Below, one piece after another: positions 54,678-63,123 of a stretch of 64,000 nt of DNA. The stretch lies in the NCBI GenBank assembly GCA_023387375.1, contig JAEWIE010000040.1:1-64000 (forward strand), read 5' to 3'. How positions within the stretch are numbered: position 1 is the first letter of the stretch; every line of letters begins with the position of its first letter. The notes below the pieces were generated by a model that was given only the letters and a program-made list of their open reading frames with translations, had not been told where the DNA came from and ran no database searches. The position numbers were made by a program, and so were the translations under genes. The DNA comes from Bacteroidota bacterium. Lineage in GTDB: Bacteria; Bacteroidota; Bacteroidia; Flavobacteriales; Weeksellaceae.

Positions 54678-55061
54678 TTAGAAAGGTAAATCATCATCCT
54701 CTTCCTCAAAAGGATTAGCATTTTGCGATTCACTCTTCGCGCCATCTTCTAGGGGGGCAGCTTGAGTAGGTTCATTAAAATTGTCTGACGCCAATTTTTC
54801 AATTCTCCAACCCACAATCGAGTTAAAGTACTTAACTTCATTCTGTGGGCTAGTCCACTCTCTTCCTCGTAGGTTAATTCCAATTTTCACTTGGTCACCC
54901 TCGCTCACTGTATCCAGTAGTGATATCTTATCTTGTAAGAACTCAATACTAATAGGCTGCGGATACTGCTCCTGTGTTAAAAGAATCAACTCTCTCTTCT
55001 GAAATCCACTGTTAAAAGTTTGGGTTTCAGAAAGTTTCTTCACTGTGCCTTGTAATTCCAT
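54678..55061 (-). CDS. DUF3127 protein with SSB-like acidic tail
   Basis: 127 residues. The family signature is visible: MELQGTVKKLSETQTFNSGFQKRELILLTQEQYPQPISIEF-type start, KIGINLRGREWTSP and KYFNSIVGWRIEKL, consistent with a small OB-fold-like barrel. The last residues, EEEDDDLPF, match the C-terminal tip of bacterial single-strand DNA-binding protein. A role in DNA metabolism is therefore plausible; binding to DNA or to SSB partners is not shown. Upstream of aat on the same strand and separated from it by a terminator. Confidence 0.85.
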   Translation of the reverse strand: MELQGTVKKLSETQTFNSGFQKRELILLTQEQYPQPISIEFLQDKISLLDTVSEGDQVKIGINLRGREWTSPQNEVKYFNSIVGWRIEKLASDNFNEPTQAAPLEDGAKSESQNANPFEEEDDDLPF

Positions 55062-55181
55062 AATCTAAAAACTTAATTCGGTAAAAATAGCAAAAACAAA
55101 CTTAAATAAATGAATTCACTCCCTAGTATTTTTCAAATAAAAAAAATGAAAAAAAATTTGTTTTACAATTTAAAAATAAGC

Positions 55182-55189
55182 TATATTTG
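55182..55189 (+). promoter_or_regulatory. -7 box, tRNA cluster promoter
   Basis: TATATTTG, 36 bases before the first tRNA, with a TTG 21 bases further upstream (55158-55160). Confidence 0.6.
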
Positions 55190-55225
55190 CACTCACAAAA
55201 AAGAAAAGAAGATCTTATAATATTT

Positions 55226-55307
55226 GCGGATGTGGTGTAATTGGTAGCCACGCCAGACTTAGGATCTGGTGCCGCGAGGCGTGGGGGTTCGAGTCCCTTC
55301 ATCCGCA
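55226..55307 (+). tRNA. tRNA-Leu (anticodon UAG)
   Basis: 82 bases. Acceptor stem GCGGATG / CATCCGC is perfect; anticodon arm CCAGA-loop-TCTGG with TAG at 55260-55262; long class II variable arm (GCCGCGAGGCG-like); T arm GGGGGTTCGAGTCCC-type. The long variable arm and the anticodon give Leu. Confidence 0.95.
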
Positions 55308-55316
55308 CTATTTTAA

Positions 55317-55345
55317 AAATTTCTAAGCAATTAGAAATTTTTTTT
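55317..55345 (+). terminator. Terminator-like hairpin between tRNA-Leu and tRNA-Gly
   Basis: Perfect 10-bp stem (AAATTTCTAA / TTAGAAATTT) with a GCAA tetraloop and eight T, ending exactly at the first base of tRNA-Gly. Confidence 0.7.
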
Positions 55346-55418
55346 GCGAAAATAGCTCAGCTGGTAGAGCACAACCTTGCCAAGGTTGGGGTCGCGGGTT
55401 CGAGTCCCGTTTTTCGCT
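55346..55418 (+). tRNA. tRNA-Gly (anticodon GCC)
   Basis: 73 bases. Acceptor GCGAAAA / TTTTCGC perfect; D arm GCTCAGCTGGTAGAGC; anticodon arm CAACC-TTGCCAA-GGTTG with GCC at 55379-55381; T arm GCGGGTTCGAGTCCCGT. Confidence 0.96.
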
Positions 55419-55431
55419 CAACTTCTACTTT

Positions 55432-55515
55432 GCCCTGGTGGTGGAATTGGTAGACACGCAGGACTTAAAATCCTGTGTCCGCAAGGACGTACGGGTTCAA
55501 GTCCCGTCTGGGGTA
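55432..55515 (+). tRNA. tRNA-Leu (anticodon UAA)
   Basis: 84 bases, class II variable arm. Anticodon arm CAGGA-CTTAAAA-TCCTG with TAA at 55466-55468; T arm ACGGGTTCAAGTCCCGT. The acceptor (GCCCTGG / CTGGGGT) needs three G-T pairs, including the terminal pair. Confidence 0.93.
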
Positions 55516-55520
55516 CATAG

Positions 55521-55556
55521 AAAAGCTGTTAATTGTTTGATTATCAGCTTTTTTTG
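55521..55556 (+). terminator. Terminator after the tRNA cluster
   Basis: 8-bp stem (AAAAGCTG / CAGCTTTT) with a T run, 6 bases after tRNA-Leu(UAA). Confidence 0.75.
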
Positions 55557-55601
55557 TTTTTATCAGTCATAACATAGTAACAAGGTTACTTATATAAAAA
55601 G

Positions 55602-55632
55602 AAAAGCACCTAATTTTATTAAGTGCTTTTTT
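55602..55632. terminator. Second hairpin downstream of the tRNAs
   Basis: 8-bp stem (AAAAGCAC / GTGCTTTT) with A-rich and T-rich flanks, so it could act on either strand; it lies between the tRNAs and the orphan minus-strand gene. The rest of 55557-55813 holds nothing else I recognise. Confidence 0.55.
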
Positions 55633-55813
55633 GCTTTTTCTACCTGATTCATTGTTTGAGATTTTAAGAGATCAGGTGCAAAAGTTGTGTCCTTCTATTT
55701 TTGATTCCACACAGGGTCATTATTTTGGTACCCTACCCTATTCTAAAATCGAACCGCAAACACGATGTTGTTGAAAACCTTCTGTTTTCAATTAGATCCA
55801 TTGCAGTACATCA

Positions 55814-56464
55814 TTAGACTTCGTTTTCTGCATAATGATTATCTAAATCGAAATAAACATAGATTGCTTCTAAAAATAGACGAATCATAGAAAACGCGAG
55901 CATCAAATTCCGGTGATCTTCTAATTCAGGATCTGTGTAAATAATCTCCAAATCTTCTGGCCTAATATCCCCATGCTGCATTTTTGAGTAAACGACATCA
56001 TAATACTCTTTACCCACTGCTGTAAATAATATCAGATATAAAATATCAAAGTAATCCTCCAGTGAAATTAGATTCGTTAAATACTGTATCATCCCCAAAC
56101 AAGCATTGCTCCCTTTAATATTGGGCAAAGGAATTATCTTATTATTTTCATCAATTAATTCACGACAATAAGAAGCTAGCGACAGTATACTAATAAGGTA
56201 CCCTAAGCGTCTACAATCAATTGGCTCCAATCCACTGATATTGAATACTTCTGAGATTAATTGATCAAATCGATATCGCTGTAAAATCTTTGGAAACTCT
56301 TGCACATGCCTTTCAAGAACCACTACATGTAGACTGGCACTCAAATCAAAAACACTTTTTTCGATCGCTCTCTTTTGATTTTTCCTAAGAAGCGCTTCTA
56401 AGGATATTCTAGCATCCTCCACGTTACTGATGTAGAGCGTGTTCAAACGATTTTTCAATTCCAT
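55814..56464 (-). CDS. Orphan protein of unknown function
   Basis: 216 residues, no signal peptide, mostly helical with patches of hydrophobic and charged residues (RRLGYLISILSLASYCRELIDENN, LEDYFDILYLILFTAVGKEYYDVV). It ends in an acidic stretch (FDLDNHYAENEV). I recognise no family or motif. Its position just after a tRNA cluster and before a likely gene remnant, and its AT-rich surroundings, suggest an accessory gene; a tRNA-linked insertion is possible but no direct repeat of a tRNA end was found by eye. No exact promoter box is seen upstream. Confidence 0.6.
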   Translation of the reverse strand: MELKNRLNTLYISNVEDARISLEALLRKNQKRAIEKSVFDLSASLHVVVLERHVQEFPKILQRYRFDQLISEVFNISGLEPIDCRRLGYLISILSLASYCRELIDENNKIIPLPNIKGSNACLGMIQYLTNLISLEDYFDILYLILFTAVGKEYYDVVYSKMQHGDIRPEDLEIIYTDPELEDHRNLMLAFSMIRLFLEAIYVYFDLDNHYAENEV

Positions 56465-56554
56465 GGTTATATTTTAGTTGAGCTGAATGTAACAAATTGT
56501 GAATTAATTGAAAAACCGTCCCTAAAGCATGAGTCAGACCGTCCCAAATGCCCT

Positions 56555-56782
56555 CTAATTGGGCAAAATTCCGTTCAAGACAATTTCGAAACCAATTTTT
56601 ACTCTATCTTGTGATTTATCCAAAAAGTGCCATAACGTATGCAATTTTTCGTCGGACACGTCAAAAAAGCACACTAAATAACAATTGTATCCTCTGAGTA
56701 CCAACTCAATTAATACTTTGAACTTTTTGTTTTTCCAAAGCTTTTTGTACCATTTAAGAAGCTTCTCTATAGTCCAATAAGT
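56555..56782 (-). pseudogene. Possible gene remnant, 75 codons without a start
   Basis: The minus-strand frame from just after a TGA (56785-56783) to a TAG (56557-56555) stays open for 75 codons and has no ATG. The translation looks protein-like rather than random (TYWTIEKLLKWYKKLW ..., then YLVCFFDVSDEKLHTLWHFL and VKIGFEIVLNGILPN). It could be the 3' end of a decayed gene or chance. I cannot name a family. Confidence 0.3.
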
Positions 56783-56852
56783 TCAGCGCAAAGTATGGCC
56801 TTATTTTCGCTGTTCACTGGTGTACATAATTTTTATTACCAAATCAAATCCG

Positions 56853-56860
56853 TATTTTTG
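56853..56860 (+). promoter_or_regulatory. -7 box, mutL operon
   Basis: TATTTTTG, 17 bases before the mutL ATG. Confidence 0.55.
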
Positions 56861-56877
56861 CCTTAATAAATTCGTGC

Positions 56878-58668
56878 ATGTCTGATATCATACAACTCTT
56901 ACCTGATCACGTCGCCAATCAAATCGCGGCGGGTGAAGTCGTGCAACGTCCTGCCTCCATCGTTAAAGAACTTTTGGAAAACGCAATCGACGCTCAGGCC
57001 ACGAAAATCGAGCTTATTGTCCGTGACGCAGGTAAAAATCTAGTACAAGTGGTTGACGATGGACTCGGTATGTCAGATTCGGACGCGAGACTCGCTTTTG
57101 AACGCCATGCGACTTCCAAAATAAAAAGCTCCGAAGATCTTTTTAAAATCAGCTCGAAAGGTTTTCGTGGAGAAGCTTTAGCTTCCATCGCTGCTGTAGC
57201 TCAAGTGGAGCTAAAAACAAAGCAAAGAAATGCCGAGACAGGTACCAACATTTATATTGAAGCAGGAGGTATTAAATTTCAAGAACCAATCCAAACGCAC
57301 GAAGGTTCTAGTTTTGCAGTTAAGAATTTATTCTTTAACATTCCAGCAAGACGCAAATTCTTAAAAAACAACAATATTGAACTTCGTCATATTATTGATG
57401 AATTTCAACGAGTTGCACTTGCTCATCAAGACATCGAATTCGAACTCTATCATAACGACGAAATTATTTTCAGGTTGCGTAAGGGCACGATGCTCCAACG
57501 AATTATTGAGATTTTCGGTCGAAAACTTCAGCCTGTTCTGATTCCTATCAAAGAGGACTTAGATTGGATCAAACTTAATGGATTCGTTTCTAAACCCGAA
57601 GGAGCAAAAAAGGTACGAGGAGAACAGTTCCTATTTGTGAACCATCGCTTTTTCAAGAGTCCGTATCTCAATCGCGCGGTCCAAGATGCGTTTGAAGGAC
57701 TATTAATGCCGGGATACCTTCCCTCTTTTTTTCTATTCTTAGAAATTGATCCGGAAAAGATTGATATAAATATTCATCCTCAAAAAACGGAAGTCAAATT
57801 TGAAGACGAAAACCTGATCTTTGCTCTTATTCGTTCCACAATCAAAAAAGCTCTTGGTATCTACAACATTGCACCAAGTCTTGATTTTGACAGAGACCCC
57901 AATCTTGATAAACTCCTGAATTTCCAAAACAAAACAGCATCGAATGGATCCTCTGCAAGTGCGATGAATGGAAAACCTAATCAGATTTCGGTTCCCCGCG
58001 ATTTCAATCCATTTCGTGGAGCAGAAGGTCCTAGTTCAGGTGAGATTCTCAATTTGCAAGAAATGTACGATACGCCTCCCGAGGCAAAACCTTCAAAAAT
58101 CAATTTATTCGAGGACGAAGAGTTTGACGAAGATTTAATGCGACTACCTAATGGCTATTGGCTTTTCAATCAAGGAGATAAAACCCTCATGTTAGATCTG
58201 GGACGAATGCATCGAATTCTAATTGGACATAAAAACCAAGGCAAAAAAAGAAGCTCTGTGAGTCAACCTTTGCTATTCTCACTCGAATATCTAATGAATG
58301 AGATTGAGAAACTTAAATTCAAATCCTTTAAAAAGTATTTGCCTTCTCTTGGGTTTGAAATAACATTAGCGCATGAAAACACGCTTCGGATCGATGCAGT
58401 GCCTGAGGGATTGAAAGAAAGTATGGTGATCAAATTCCTAGAAAATCTATTTGAGAAATTGGAATACAAAACAGAAGATGAGTTCCTCTCTCAGTACCAA
58501 TATCAATGGGATAAGATTCATTCCAAATCTAGGTTTGATTTTCTATATAAACACGATGCAGAAGCGCTAATCAAGGAATACATTGCGATTGGATTCCCCA
58601 CCTACACTCCTGGAGGCAAAAAATGTTTCATTGAACTTCCTCTTGATGAGTTAAAAACTAAATTTTAA
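56878..58668 (+). CDS. mutL: DNA mismatch repair protein MutL, endonuclease motifs apparently lost
   Basis: Links MutS mismatch recognition to strand removal. 596 residues. The GHKL ATPase is intact: ELLENAIDAQATKIEL, VVDDGLGMSDSD, ATSKIKSSEDLFKISSKGFRGEALASIAAVA. The C-terminal dimerisation domain is present, but where endonuclease-type MutL has the DQHAxxERxxxE metal motif this protein reads LMLDLGRMHRILIGHK, and near the end FPTYTPGGKKCFIELP replaces the CPHGRP-type motif. So the nicking site looks degenerate. First gene of a three-gene unit with rhomboid (3 bp) and EEP genes. Confidence 0.95.
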   Translation: MSDIIQLLPDHVANQIAAGEVVQRPASIVKELLENAIDAQATKIELIVRDAGKNLVQVVDDGLGMSDSDARLAFERHATSKIKSSEDLFKISSKGFRGEALASIAAVAQVELKTKQRNAETGTNIYIEAGGIKFQEPIQTHEGSSFAVKNLFFNIPARRKFLKNNNIELRHIIDEFQRVALAHQDIEFELYHNDEIIFRLRKGTMLQRIIEIFGRKLQPVLIPIKEDLDWIKLNGFVSKPEGAKKVRGEQFLFVNHRFFKSPYLNRAVQDAFEGLLMPGYLPSFFLFLEIDPEKIDINIHPQKTEVKFEDENLIFALIRSTIKKALGIYNIAPSLDFDRDPNLDKLLNFQNKTASNGSSASAMNGKPNQISVPRDFNPFRGAEGPSSGEILNLQEMYDTPPEAKPSKINLFEDEEFDEDLMRLPNGYWLFNQGDKTLMLDLGRMHRILIGHKNQGKKRSSVSQPLLFSLEYLMNEIEKLKFKSFKKYLPSLGFEITLAHENTLRIDAVPEGLKESMVIKFLENLFEKLEYKTEDEFLSQYQYQWDKIHSKSRFDFLYKHDAEALIKEYIAIGFPTYTPGGKKCFIELPLDELKTKF

Positions 58669-58671
58669 AGC

Positions 58672-59418
58672 ATGTTTAGAAACATACCCCCCATTACAAA
58701 AAGTATCATCATAATCAACATTGTTGTTTATCTCCTGAGCAACTTACTTTTTGGTGGAAATCTCTACGACTTACTCTCGGCTTATTATCCTTTTTCACCT
58801 AACTTCCATTCGTGGCAAATCATTACCCATATGTTTATGCACGCACCAATGGGAGAAGGAATCGGTCTTACACACATTCTCTTTAATATGTTCACACTTT
58901 GGAGCTTTGGGCCCGTATTAGAACAAGTTTTGGGAGAGAAAAAATTCCTTGTTCTTTACTTTTTAAGCGGACTAGGGGCGTTTATCCTCTTTAATATTTG
59001 GAATGGTTATGGCGTGTACACATTGGTTACCCAATTGCAAGCACAGGGAATCGACGTCTCGGAGGTCTTTCGGAAAAGTGCCCAAGGATATCAGGGTGAC
59101 ATGAGTGTATTTAGCAACCCAGATGCCCTTCAATTAGGTCAAATGCTAAATGCTAAAATGCTTGGCGCCTCGGGCGCTATCTTTGGTGTGGTCGCTGCCT
59201 TTTCGACCATGTTCCCGGATGCAAAATTAGTTTTCCTATTCATCCCGTTCCCTATCAAAGCTAAGTATCTATTTCCAATTATTATCGTGGTTTCACTTTA
59301 TTTAGGGGTTAGTGGATCCATGGGAGGAGTGGCTCATTTCGCTCATATTGGAGGTGCAATCGTCGGATTCTTACTTGCCTTATACTTTAGAAAAAAACAC
59401 ATTCAAAGATGGCATTAA
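58672..59418 (+). CDS. Rhomboid-family intramembrane serine protease
   Basis: 248 residues, about six helices. HILFNMFTLWSFG is the conserved HxxxN helix; the catalytic Ser167 is in GASGAIFG and His225 in HFAHIGG. Rhomboids cut substrates within or near membranes. It starts 3 bp after mutL and its end overlaps the next gene by 10 bp, so the three genes are one operon; no functional link with repair is evident. Confidence 0.93.
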   Translation: MFRNIPPITKSIIIINIVVYLLSNLLFGGNLYDLLSAYYPFSPNFHSWQIITHMFMHAPMGEGIGLTHILFNMFTLWSFGPVLEQVLGEKKFLVLYFLSGLGAFILFNIWNGYGVYTLVTQLQAQGIDVSEVFRKSAQGYQGDMSVFSNPDALQLGQMLNAKMLGASGAIFGVVAAFSTMFPDAKLVFLFIPFPIKAKYLFPIIIVVSLYLGVSGSMGGVAHFAHIGGAIVGFLLALYFRKKHIQRWH

Positions 59419-60392
59419 TTCGAGCGGCCCTCACGTTTTTTCATTGCTGCATCATCGTTTTGATGCTAGGAACGCTCTTAAATGACTATGTAGCTCCCAA
59501 AACGCTTGGCTATTTAAACTTGCTTTCTCTGTCCTTTCCTATTCTTTTAATTTTCCATGTTGCACTTACGCTCTTTTGGATCCTAGTATGGAAAAAAAGA
59601 GCCATTGTCTTTATTCTTCTATCTCTTTTCTTTCTAAAACCAGCTCAGCGCATTGTAAATTACAATCCGACGACGGTTTCCCAAGAGGGGCAGATCAAGA
59701 TCATCACATTTAATACTAAAAATGGTATAGAAGCTAAGGATGGAGCTCAAACAAGCGTCAAGGACTATTTGGAGAGCGAGAATGCAGACATCGTCATCGT
59801 CCAGGAAGATCGCACGAAGTTGGAATCGGAAAACGTGATAACGGAGGGGGGAACTCAACTCTTTAGCAAATACAAAATTGTCAATCAGGAAACGTTAATT
59901 ACAGACGGTTCGAACTCGCACTCTTTTTATGCAGATCTTGATATAGATGGAAAAATCGTACGTATCGTAAATGTGTATCTTCAGCCTTTTCAGCTTCAAA
60001 AATCGATGGTAAAACCCACGGGGGATGCTACTGTAGATCAAGCAAAAGCGAAAAAACTTATATTCCGACTTGTTCCTACCTTCAAAGCACACCAGAGCCA
60101 GGTGGAGCAAATTAGGCGTGCTATTGATGATTCGCCCTATCCCGTCATTATTGGTGGAGATTTTAACTCCGTTCCCAATTCATGGGAATATTATCACCTA
60201 GTCGAAGGTCTCCAGGATCCTTTCTTAGAAGTTGGACATGGAAGTGCAACCAGCTTTCATGATTACAAATTCCCGATCCGAATCGATTATTTATTTCATT
60301 CGAGCTCTATTAAAGCAAAAACCTATAAAGTGGATCGAAGTGTTCATATCTCTGACCACTTTCCCGTCATTGCCACATTTGACCTTAAGTAA
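59409..60392 (+). CDS. Membrane-anchored endonuclease/exonuclease/phosphatase (EEP) family protein
   Basis: 327 residues. Three hydrophobic segments (about 5-30, 32-55, 60-80) precede a C-terminal EEP domain: IKIITFNTKNG (first Asn), DIVIVQEDRTKL (metal-site Glu), VIIGGDFNSVPNSWEY (GDFNS), and the final HISDHFPVIATF (SDHxP). The enzyme domain should face the periplasm or cytoplasm from a membrane anchor. Substrate (lipid, nucleic acid or phosphoester) is unknown. It overlaps the rhomboid gene by 10 bp. Confidence 0.9.
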   Translation: MALIRAALTFFHCCIIVLMLGTLLNDYVAPKTLGYLNLLSLSFPILLIFHVALTLFWILVWKKRAIVFILLSLFFLKPAQRIVNYNPTTVSQEGQIKIITFNTKNGIEAKDGAQTSVKDYLESENADIVIVQEDRTKLESENVITEGGTQLFSKYKIVNQETLITDGSNSHSFYADLDIDGKIVRIVNVYLQPFQLQKSMVKPTGDATVDQAKAKKLIFRLVPTFKAHQSQVEQIRRAIDDSPYPVIIGGDFNSVPNSWEYYHLVEGLQDPFLEVGHGSATSFHDYKFPIRIDYLFHSSSIKAKTYKVDRSVHISDHFPVIATFDLK

Positions 60393-60407
60393 TCGGACTC
60401 AAAAAAA

Positions 60408-60430
60408 ATGGCCTCTTTACGAAAGAGGCC
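60408..60430 (-). terminator. Terminator after the hem operon
   Basis: 9-bp stem (GGCCTCTTT / AAAGAGGCC) with a 3-base loop; on the minus strand it is followed by eight T. It may also serve the convergent EEP gene. Confidence 0.8.
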
Positions 60431-60457
60431 GCATTTATTCTCAAATAGAAAGAGTTT

Positions 60458-61486
60458 CTATTTCTTTTCATACTCGACAACTGCGCGTATAAACGCTTCT
60501 GCATTTTCCACAGGAATATTGGGCAATATACCGTGTCCTAAGTTCGCAATATATCTTTGGGTTCCAAAACGATCGATCATTTCGTGAACCATTTTGCGAA
60601 TCACTTCCGGAGAGGAGTGAAGTCTTGCCGGATCAAAATTTCCTTGAAGAGTCATGTTGGATCCAACTAGTGCTCTTGCATGTTCCGGCGTCAGGGTCCA
60701 ATCCACCCCCAGTGCAGAGGCTTTTGAAAGCGCCATTTCTTCTAATGCAAACCAACATCCTTTTCCAAACACAATCACTTGGGTCACCTCACTTAAGGCT
60801 TCTACAATACGGTTAATGTATTTCCAAGAAAACTCTTGATAATCTTTTGGCGACAACATTCCTCCCCACGAATCAAAAATTTGAACCGCAGATACACCTT
60901 TCTCAACTTTTCTCTTTAGATACTTGATCGTCGTTTGCGTAATTTTCTCTAACAATAGATGGGCAGCCTCAGGGTGTTGAAAACAAAATGATTTTGCAAT
61001 ATCAAATGCTTTCGAGCCTTTCCCCTCTACGCAATAACATAAAATAGTCCAAGGAGATCCCGCAAATCCAATAAGCGGAACTTCATTCTCTAATTTCTCT
61101 AATGTCATCTCGATGGCGTCGAACACGTAGCCTAGGCTTTCATTCACATCCGGCACCTCCACTGCTTCTACTTGTGCCAGGGTACGAATCGGATTCTCGA
61201 GCCAAGGCCCAATTGATTCTTTCATTTCAAAATTAATCCCCATGGCTTGAGGCACGACCAAAATATCGGAAAACAAAATCGCAGCATCGAGTGGAAACCG
61301 TCGAATCGGTTGAACCGTAATTTCAGAGGCAAGCTCTGGACGTTGACAGCGTGTAAAGAAATCGTATTTCTCTCTTAGCGCCATGAACTCAGGCAAATAG
61401 CGTCCTGCCTGTCTCATCATCCAAACTGGGGGTCTTTCTACCTGTTCACCTCTCAGGGCTTTCAGGAACAAATCATTTTTAATCAT
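60458..61486 (-). CDS. hemE: Uroporphyrinogen decarboxylase
   Basis: Removes four carboxyl groups from uroporphyrinogen III to give coproporphyrinogen III. 342 residues beginning [34 protein letters not shown], with the signature [11 protein letters not shown] and [13 protein letters not shown] (catalytic Asp region). [16 protein letters not shown] and the final [11 protein letters not shown] are also typical. It is 7 bp after hemD in the hemACDE operon. Confidence 0.96.
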   Translation of the reverse strand: MIKNDLFLKALRGEQVERPPVWMMRQAGRYLPEFMALREKYDFFTRCQRPELASEITVQPIRRFPLDAAILFSDILVVPQAMGINFEMKESIGPWLENPIRTLAQVEAVEVPDVNESLGYVFDAIEMTLEKLENEVPLIGFAGSPWTILCYCVEGKGSKAFDIAKSFCFQHPEAAHLLLEKITQTTIKYLKRKVEKGVSAVQIFDSWGGMLSPKDYQEFSWKYINRIVEALSEVTQVIVFGKGCWFALEEMALSKASALGVDWTLTPEHARALVGSNMTLQGNFDPARLHSSPEVIRKMVHEMIDRFGTQRYIANLGHGILPNIPVENAEAFIRAVVEYEKK

Positions 61487-61493
61487 AATGGGC

Positions 61494-62180
61494 TTATTTC
61501 GTATGCGAAAGTTCTCGAACTAGTACCTTCATAAGGTCTTCGAAATTGCTTTCGATACTTGTATTTATCTTGTTTTGAGTATATTTTCTTAATTCTTTTT
61601 CCGTCGTATGACCAATGGAGAACAATTTCTTATTTTCAAGACCATTGTGCTCTACAAAACTTCTTACACCACTTGGTGAAAAAAACACGAGCGCATCATA
61701 TTCATTTTCTACTTTTGGATACAGAAGTTCGGTTTGGTATACGGGGATTTGCCTATAACTGAAATTCTGTAAAGGAAGCGTAGAGTCTAAAATCGTGAGC
61801 GATAAGCTTCCACAAAAATGCAAAAACTTCTCTCCTTGTGCGTTCTCTACTAAAAACTCTCGCAGTTCTTGAGCATGACGCTTTACTTTGTAGGTACCAA
61901 ATCCATATTTGCGAAGAGCATTTTTCGTCTTGGGACCCACCGTATATATTCGATTGTACTTACGACTGGTGAACACTTCGTTCGGTCTAAACCCATTTTC
62001 AAAAAAAGAATCTACGCCGTTTACACTGGTAAATATTAAGGAATAATCTTTTAAATCAAAAGGTTCGACTTTAAGGGGTATCGTTTTAATTACTTCTACA
62101 AAATCATAGGAAAATTGATCACCAAGCGACTTGGCAATCAGTTTTCGGTCTAGATTTTTTTTTGTAAAAAGTATGTTCAT
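61494..62180 (-). CDS. hemD: Uroporphyrinogen-III synthase
   Basis: Closes hydroxymethylbilane with inversion of ring D. 228 residues; HemD proteins are poorly conserved, and the call rests on a few patches ([61 protein letters not shown]) that match the two-domain family, and on its place between hemC and hemE. It lies 22 bp after hemC and 7 bp before hemE. Confidence 0.9.
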   Translation of the reverse strand: MNILFTKKNLDRKLIAKSLGDQFSYDFVEVIKTIPLKVEPFDLKDYSLIFTSVNGVDSFFENGFRPNEVFTSRKYNRIYTVGPKTKNALRKYGFGTYKVKRHAQELREFLVENAQGEKFLHFCGSLSLTILDSTLPLQNFSYRQIPVYQTELLYPKVENEYDALVFFSPSGVRSFVEHNGLENKKLFSIGHTTEKELRKYTQNKINTSIESNFEDLMKVLVRELSHTK

Positions 62181-62202
62181 TAAAAAAACGCCTTAAACTT
62201 GT

Positions 62203-63123
62203 CTATAATGTTCCACCCAATCTTGGCTTCACTTGGTCCATAATTTCTTTTGCACCTGAACGAAGAAAACGTTGCGCAACCTTAATTCCTTGTTCTCTTG
62301 CATTTTCTTTAGACAGAGTTTCTTCCATCGCAATACAGTTGCGTCCGTCCAGGGTGCATATTCTTCCTTGAAAACGAACTTCCTTATCAATGATTTCAGC
62401 ATATGCACCAATCGGCGCTGTACATCCTCCTTCTAAAGTTTGAAGAAAAGCTCTTTCGATCTCGACACAAATTTGGGTATCCAAATCGTTTATTCCTTGG
62501 AGAATTTCTTTTAATTCTACGTTGTCTTTATGACCTGTGACTACCACTACACCTTGCGAAGGTGCATTAAGCATAAAAGGAAGTTCTTCATAGTCCACTT
62601 TAAGCTCCAATCTTGCGAGACCTGCTTTTGAAAAAAGTGTGGCATCCGCAAGACCATTTTCAATTTTGTCAAGTCTCGTTTGGACGTTTCCACGAATATC
62701 CACAAAGCTTGTATTAGGGAATTCCTCGGCCCAAAACGCTCTTCGTCTTAGGCTGCTTGTAGCAAGGCTCAATTCTTCTAATCGTGTGCCTTTTGCGCTC
62801 TCACTTCTCACCAATACATCCTCATGATAATCTCGTTTTAAAAACGCGATTAGCTCTAGTCCCTCTGGCAATAAGGTAGGTACATCTTTTAACGAATGTA
62901 CCGCAATATCGATTTCTTTGTTCAAAAGTGCAGTATCCAGATCACGTGTAAACACGCCTGTGATGCCCATTTGATAAAGAGGTTGATTTAACTGCTTATC
63001 ACCATTCGAAATTATCGGAGTAATGTTTGTTGTAAAATTCCGATTCTGCAAATGCCTCGCTACTTCTCGCGCTTGCCAAAGGGCAAGTGGAGACTTACGT
63101 GTGCCTATTCTAATGCTTTTCAT
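62203..63123 (-). CDS. hemC: Porphobilinogen deaminase
   Basis: Polymerises four porphobilinogens to hydroxymethylbilane on a dipyrromethane cofactor. From the ATG at 63123 (MKSIRIGTRKSPLALWQA) it is 306 residues. The cofactor is attached to Cys234 in LEGGCTAPIGAYA; AVHSLKDVPT and SSLRRRAFW are also diagnostic. Its start overlaps the end of hemA by 14 bp, a sign of translational coupling. An upstream ATG at 63150 is possible but less family-like. Confidence 0.95.
   Translation of the reverse strand: MKSIRIGTRKSPLALWQAREVARHLQNRNFTTNITPIISNGDKQLNQPLYQMGITGVFTRDLDTALLNKEIDIAVHSLKDVPTLLPEGLELIAFLKRDYHEDVLVRSESAKGTRLEELSLATSSLRRRAFWAEEFPNTSFVDIRGNVQTRLDKIENGLADATLFSKAGLARLELKVDYEELPFMLNAPSQGVVVVTGHKDNVELKEILQGINDLDTQICVEIERAFLQTLEGGCTAPIGAYAEIIDKEVRFQGRICTLDGRNCIAMEETLSKENAREQGIKVAQRFLRSGAKEIMDQVKPRLGGTL

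Larger units (their letters stand above)
56465..56877. other. Long intergenic region, orphan gene / mutL
   Basis: 413 bp without a complete gene. It holds the open frame at 56555-56782 and the mutL promoter box at 56853-56860. No hairpin with a T run stands out. Confidence 0.5.
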
